From Clostridia bacterium (lineage in GTDB: Bacteria; Bacillota; Clostridia; Christensenellales; Aristaeellaceae): a stretch of DNA of 34,950 nt. Shown piece by piece: positions 32,599 through 34,950 of this stretch. Under the pieces are notes generated by a model. The model did not search any database. It was not told where the DNA came from and worked only from the letters and a program-made list of their open reading frames with translations. Position 1 is the first letter of the stretch, and every line of letters begins with the position of its first letter. Location: NCBI GenBank assembly GCA_017527065.1, contig JAFXQO010000057.1:1-34950 (forward strand), read 5' to 3'. Both the position numbers and the translations under genes were made by a program.

Positions 32599-33825
32599 TT
32601 ACAGCGGCAGTTTCCTGCCCTGCTTCTTCCACTCGTGGAACTCCGCTGTTGCCGTGAACAGCACGTCGCCGGAAGAGTTGAGCGCGGTCTCAAGGGAATC
32701 CTGAATCACGCTGATGATGAAACCGACGCCCACCAGCTGCATGGCGATGTCATTGGAAATGCCGAATAGCGAGCAGCCCAGCGGCACCAGCATCAGCGAA
32801 CCGCCAGCCACGCCGGAGGTGCCGCAGGCGGAGAAGGTGGCTACGATGCTCAGGAAGATGGCCATGGGAATGGTCACGGGCACGCCGGTGGTGAAGGCCG
32901 CCACCAGCGAGAAGATCGTGATCGTCACCGCGGCGCCGTCCATGTTGATGGTGGAGCCCAGCGGGATGGACACGGAATACAGATCCTCGTCCAATCCCAA
33001 ATCCTTACACAGCTCCATGTTCACGGGGATGTTTGCCGCGGAGCTTCTGGTGAAGAAGGCTGTGACGCCGCTCTGCCGCAGGCAGCGGAACACCAGCGGG
33101 AAGGGATTGTGGCGCAGCGCCAGGCCCACGATCAACGGATTCACCACCAGCGAGGTGAACAGCATCGTGCCCACAAGCAGGGCAACCAGCCGGCCGTAGG
33201 TAACGAAGATCTCCGAGCCGCTGGTGGCGATCGCGGTGTACATGAGACCCAGTATGCCGAAGGGCGCGCAGGTGATCACCCAGCGCACCACTGTGGAAAC
33301 GGCGTCGGCCAGGTTTTCCATCATCTGCTTGGTGGCTGGCGCGGCCAGCTTCAGTGCAATGCCAAATATCACGGCCCAGAACAGGATGCCGATGTAATTC
33401 GCGCTGGCGAGGGCATCCACCGGGTTGGCGATGATGCTCTTGAGCAGGTTCATCACCACCTCCGCCATACCCTGCGGCGCAGCGGAGGCGTCCACAGCGT
33501 CCAGTCCGGTCAGCGGGATCTTCACCGGGAATATGAAGCTGGAGAACACCGACACGATAGCCGCGCACAGCGTGCTGAACAGGTAGAGTATGATGACCGT
33601 CCGGAATTTCGCCATGTTGCCGCCTTTGGAGTTCGCCAGCGACGAAGCCACCAGCACGAACACAAGTATCGGGGCGATGGCCTTCAGCGCGCCGACAAAC
33701 AGCTCGCCCGGCACGCCGATCCACGTCGCCTTCGGCACGACAAAGCCGAGCACAGCGCCGACGACCAGACCGATCAGGATACGCACGATCAGGCTCAAAG
33801 AGTTCCACTTCCTGACAATACCCAT
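32599..33825 (-). CDS. sstT: Serine/threonine:sodium symporter SstT
   Basis: Imports serine and threonine with sodium; dicarboxylate/amino acid:cation symporter family. 408 aa from the ATG at 33825 (AGGAGG seven to eight bases upstream), close to E. coli SstT (414). Signatures: IVRILIGLVVGAVLGFVVP, GELFVGALKAIAPILVFVLVASSL, FFTRSSAANIPVNMELCKDLGLDEDLYSVSIPLGSTINMDGAAV (the re-entrant serine-rich hairpin and the NMDGA motif), and ACGTSGVAGGSLMLVPLGCSLFGI. The strand is open further upstream, but that extension is a separate degraded SRAP frame. First gene of the operon with sdaA. Confidence 0.96.
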   Translation of the reverse strand: MGIVRKWNSLSLIVRILIGLVVGAVLGFVVPKATWIGVPGELFVGALKAIAPILVFVLVASSLANSKGGNMAKFRTVIILYLFSTLCAAIVSVFSSFIFPVKIPLTGLDAVDASAAPQGMAEVVMNLLKSIIANPVDALASANYIGILFWAVIFGIALKLAAPATKQMMENLADAVSTVVRWVITCAPFGILGLMYTAIATSGSEIFVTYGRLVALLVGTMLFTSLVVNPLIVGLALRHNPFPLVFRCLRQSGVTAFFTRSSAANIPVNMELCKDLGLDEDLYSVSIPLGSTINMDGAAVTITIFSLVAAFTTGVPVTIPMAIFLSIVATFSACGTSGVAGGSLMLVPLGCSLFGISNDIAMQLVGVGFIISVIQDSLETALNSSGDVLFTATAEFHEWKKQGRKLPL

Positions 33826-33848
33826 ACTTTTTCCTCCTAATTCAAATT

Positions 33849-33893
33849 GTGTTATGATTATAACACGAAACATAGCTTTTAACAAGGTGTTAT
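33849..33893 (-). promoter_or_regulatory. Promoter and palindromic operator candidate of sstT-sdaA
   Basis: On the minus strand TTGTTA (33885-33880), 17-base spacer, TATAAT (33862-33857). An exact inverted repeat, GTGTTAT (33849-33855) / ATAACAC (33860-33866), lies over the -10 box, and a third GTGTTAT (33887-33893) lies just upstream of the -35. The three half-sites suggest a dimeric repressor; which family is unknown. Confidence 0.65.
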
Positions 33894-33921
33894 CACAGCG
33901 TAGACTTAATGCCCTTAATTG

Positions 33922-34125
33922 CCGGTCGGATGGCATATTTCGTTTTTGTTTCCCGGCGCGTTCCCGCTCGCAATAGTTGGTGGCCGGTACGGCACAGCGG
34001 CGCTGGGCCATGCCATCCCGGAACATTGGCTTTTCTGCGGCAGATTCGCTTCGGGCATTGATGATCCGCTTTATATCGGGGAGGGAGAATCCCAAGGGCA
34101 TTGCGAAAGCGGACGGAGCTATTGC
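33922..34125 (-). pseudogene. Degraded SRAP (YedK/HMCES-like) fragment
   Basis: The minus-strand frame reads IKRIINARSESAAEKPMFRD, then GMAQRRCAVPATNYCERERAGKQK. This matches the central part of SOS-response-associated peptidase proteins (INARAE...EKP-F-R...RRC-PA-GYYEW), which cross-link abasic sites in single-stranded DNA. The active-site Asn and Glu regions are visible, but the N-terminal MCGR with the catalytic Cys2 and the C-terminal third are absent, and the frame runs on without them towards the sstT promoter. About 65 residues of a usual ~220 remain. Not expected to be functional. Confidence 0.7.
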
Positions 34126-34175
34126 CCGACTGTTCGTTGTGATCGGTATGTATGAAGACGGTTCAGGGCCTATAG

Positions 34176-34283
34176 GGGCACGCCACGGCAAGCACTACAA
34201 TGAATATCTATGCACATCTCTGTCAGGAGAAGATAATGGAGGCGGCGAAGCCCCTGAACGGCATGTATTCCACCGCCATATGA
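34176..34283 (+). pseudogene. C-terminal remnant of a tyrosine recombinase/integrase
   Basis: Directly after an in-frame stop (34173-34175) the frame reads GHATASTTMNIYAHLCQEKI then MEAAKPLNGMYSTAI and stops at 34281-34283. GH-x3-STTMNIYAHL is the last conserved block of phage and ICE integrases, including the catalytic Tyr in NIYAH. The rest of the protein is missing upstream, where the SRAP remnant lies on the other strand. It marks the edge of a lost or decayed integrated element. Confidence 0.75.
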
Positions 34284-34286
34284 CAG

Positions 34287-34381
34287 ATTTGTGATAAAAT
34301 GGAGAGCCTGAAAAGCATTATGGCATAAGGGATTTGAGTCTAAAAAAACAGGTGGTAATGTGATAAATTTGTGATAAAATG
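34287..34381 (+). repeat. 15-bp direct repeat downstream of the integrase tail
   Basis: ATTTGTGATAAAATG occurs at 34287-34301 and again at 34367-34381, 80 bases apart, starting four bases after the integrase remnant stops. Such positions are where attachment sites or integrase-binding arm sites are found. Confidence 0.55.
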
Positions 34382-34871
34382 CCCCAAAATCGGCAAAACT
34401 GCCGCGTTTGAGGTCTTCCCGGGCAGACCAGCCACGATAGCCGCGCAGGCAATATCATGCCAATCTCCCCGCCAATCACAGGCCAAAAAGTCAGGCACGT
34501 AAATTCCCAGAGTAACGTCCACAGTGGGAACAAAGTGGAAGTAAGCATGGGAAACAAGAGGAAATAAGTATGGGAAAGAGCTGAGTATAAAAGACAGCAA
34601 ACATCATGGTCAGCATTATTGTATTGTGGATAGAAGGAAACGATAATTGCGCAGATACCATTTTTGATTGCCCCTTTATAGAAGAATTAAAATTGGTATT
34701 TCCCTAACCCATCACCACATGATTGCGTGGAAGGCTTGCTTTTTATGCGAAGCTCCGTTTTCCGCAAAGGGAAAGGAGGTAGATTTGAATAAAAAGTGAA
34801 TTGGATAGCTTAGTGTCTCCTGTGAATGAGTAAAAACATAATAAAGTCAAGGGTGAGAGCCCGATTTGTGG
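34382..34871. other. AT-richer intergenic stretch without recognisable gene
   Basis: About 490 bases. A minus-strand frame of 86 codons (34340-34600) has no recognisable family, no Shine-Dalgarno and an odd composition. A GGAAAGGAGGTAG Shine-Dalgarno-like string at 34769-34781 is followed by no ATG frame of note. I see nothing else. Confidence 0.35.
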
Positions 34872-34918
34872 TATAATAGGTGCAAGTGAAACTGAGGATT
34901 CACGGGAAAAACCTTGCA
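34872..34918 (+). promoter_or_regulatory. -10 box and leader hairpin before the edge gene
   Basis: TATAAT at 34872-34877 lacks a recognisable -35 box at 17 bp. It is followed by a nested hairpin: TGCAAG (34881-34886) with CTTGCA (34913-34918), inner GTGAA (34886-34890) with TTCAC (34899-34903). A hairpin in the leader is common in insertion sequences, where it limits transposase translation from outside transcripts. Confidence 0.4.
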
Positions 34919-34936
34919 TCTACGGGAGGACTTGCC

Positions 34937-34950
34937 ATGTACAAACGGCA
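34937..34950 (+). CDS. Start of an unidentified gene, cut by window (possibly a transposase)
   Basis: ATG at 34937 with GGGAGGA six bases upstream; only MYKR plus a partial codon is visible. The setting (integrase tail, gene remnants, leader hairpin) and an N-terminus of MYK type, which I recall from IS1182-like transposases, make a transposase plausible, but four residues prove nothing. Confidence 0.4.

Noticed and set aside
34340-34600. An 86-codon minus-strand frame as a small hypothetical protein
   Set aside because: No Shine-Dalgarno, no family resemblance, and it covers one of the direct repeats next to the integrase remnant.

Overview
The window is GC-rich chromosomal DNA of a low-salience anaerobic Gram-positive type. 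Canonical sigma-A promoters with 17-bp spacers, strong AGGAGG ribosome binding sites, the carB-pyrK-pyrD-pyrF order (type 1B dihydroorotate dehydrogenase), an Asp23/FakA pair, a zinc-ribbon L28, a pilin-like surface protein with a C-terminal sorting signal and an iron-sulfur serine dehydratase all point to Bacillota, class Clostridia, probably a gut lineage. Finer placement (for example Christensenellales or Oscillospirales) is a guess. Most of the window is housekeeping core; the last kilobase and a few intergenic spots are accessory.

Left part, + strand (2-7490): the 3' end of the pyrimidine operon (carB cut by the window edge, pyrK, pyrD, pyrF, tightly overlapping) runs into an envelope/redox cluster: an ApbE-type flavin transferase lipoprotein, a NusG-domain-II membrane protein whose N-terminus is built on a nested inverted repeat, and a small Gx/Hpre_diP_synt_I membrane protein. 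A perfect consensus promoter then drives five tRNAs (Val, Asp, Phe, Gly, Cys), followed by a separately promoted tRNA-Arg(CCG).

Centre (8.4-19.3 kb): recA, an XRE regulator and rpmB lie on the minus strand. Divergently, asp23-like and fakA-like genes run forward. A coupled HD nucleotidase-NUDIX pair lies on the minus strand. A broken BspA-type repeat fragment sits at the head of a transcript carrying a 1363-aa Lhr-type helicase and a SpoU/TrmH methyltransferase. The latter ends convergently inside the 3' end of a GH31 alpha-xylosidase gene.

Right part (21.7-33.8 kb): a WbpM/CapD-type membrane UDP-sugar dehydratase is followed by a compact minus-strand transcription unit that encodes no obvious protein (three hairpins behind a perfect TTGACA-17-TATAAT promoter). 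This unit looks like a small RNA, possibly an orphan type I antitoxin. Next come a pilin-like isopeptide surface protein with a long structured leader and atypical base use, and a Sir2 deacylase. On the minus strand lie a sugar ABC transporter (binding protein, two permeases, no ATPase) with a DUF4003 protein, then sstT-sdaA, a serine uptake and deamination operon with a palindromic operator candidate over its -10 box.

The right edge (33.9-34.95 kb) is a scrap zone: a degraded SRAP (YedK/HMCES-like) fragment, the C-terminal tail of a tyrosine integrase, a 15-bp direct repeat, about 0.5 kb of AT-richer DNA with no recognisable gene, and the first codons of a possible transposase. The strongest candidates for something new are the small RNA locus at 23.87-24.01 kb, the nested repeat inside the NusG-II gene, and the sstT operator.
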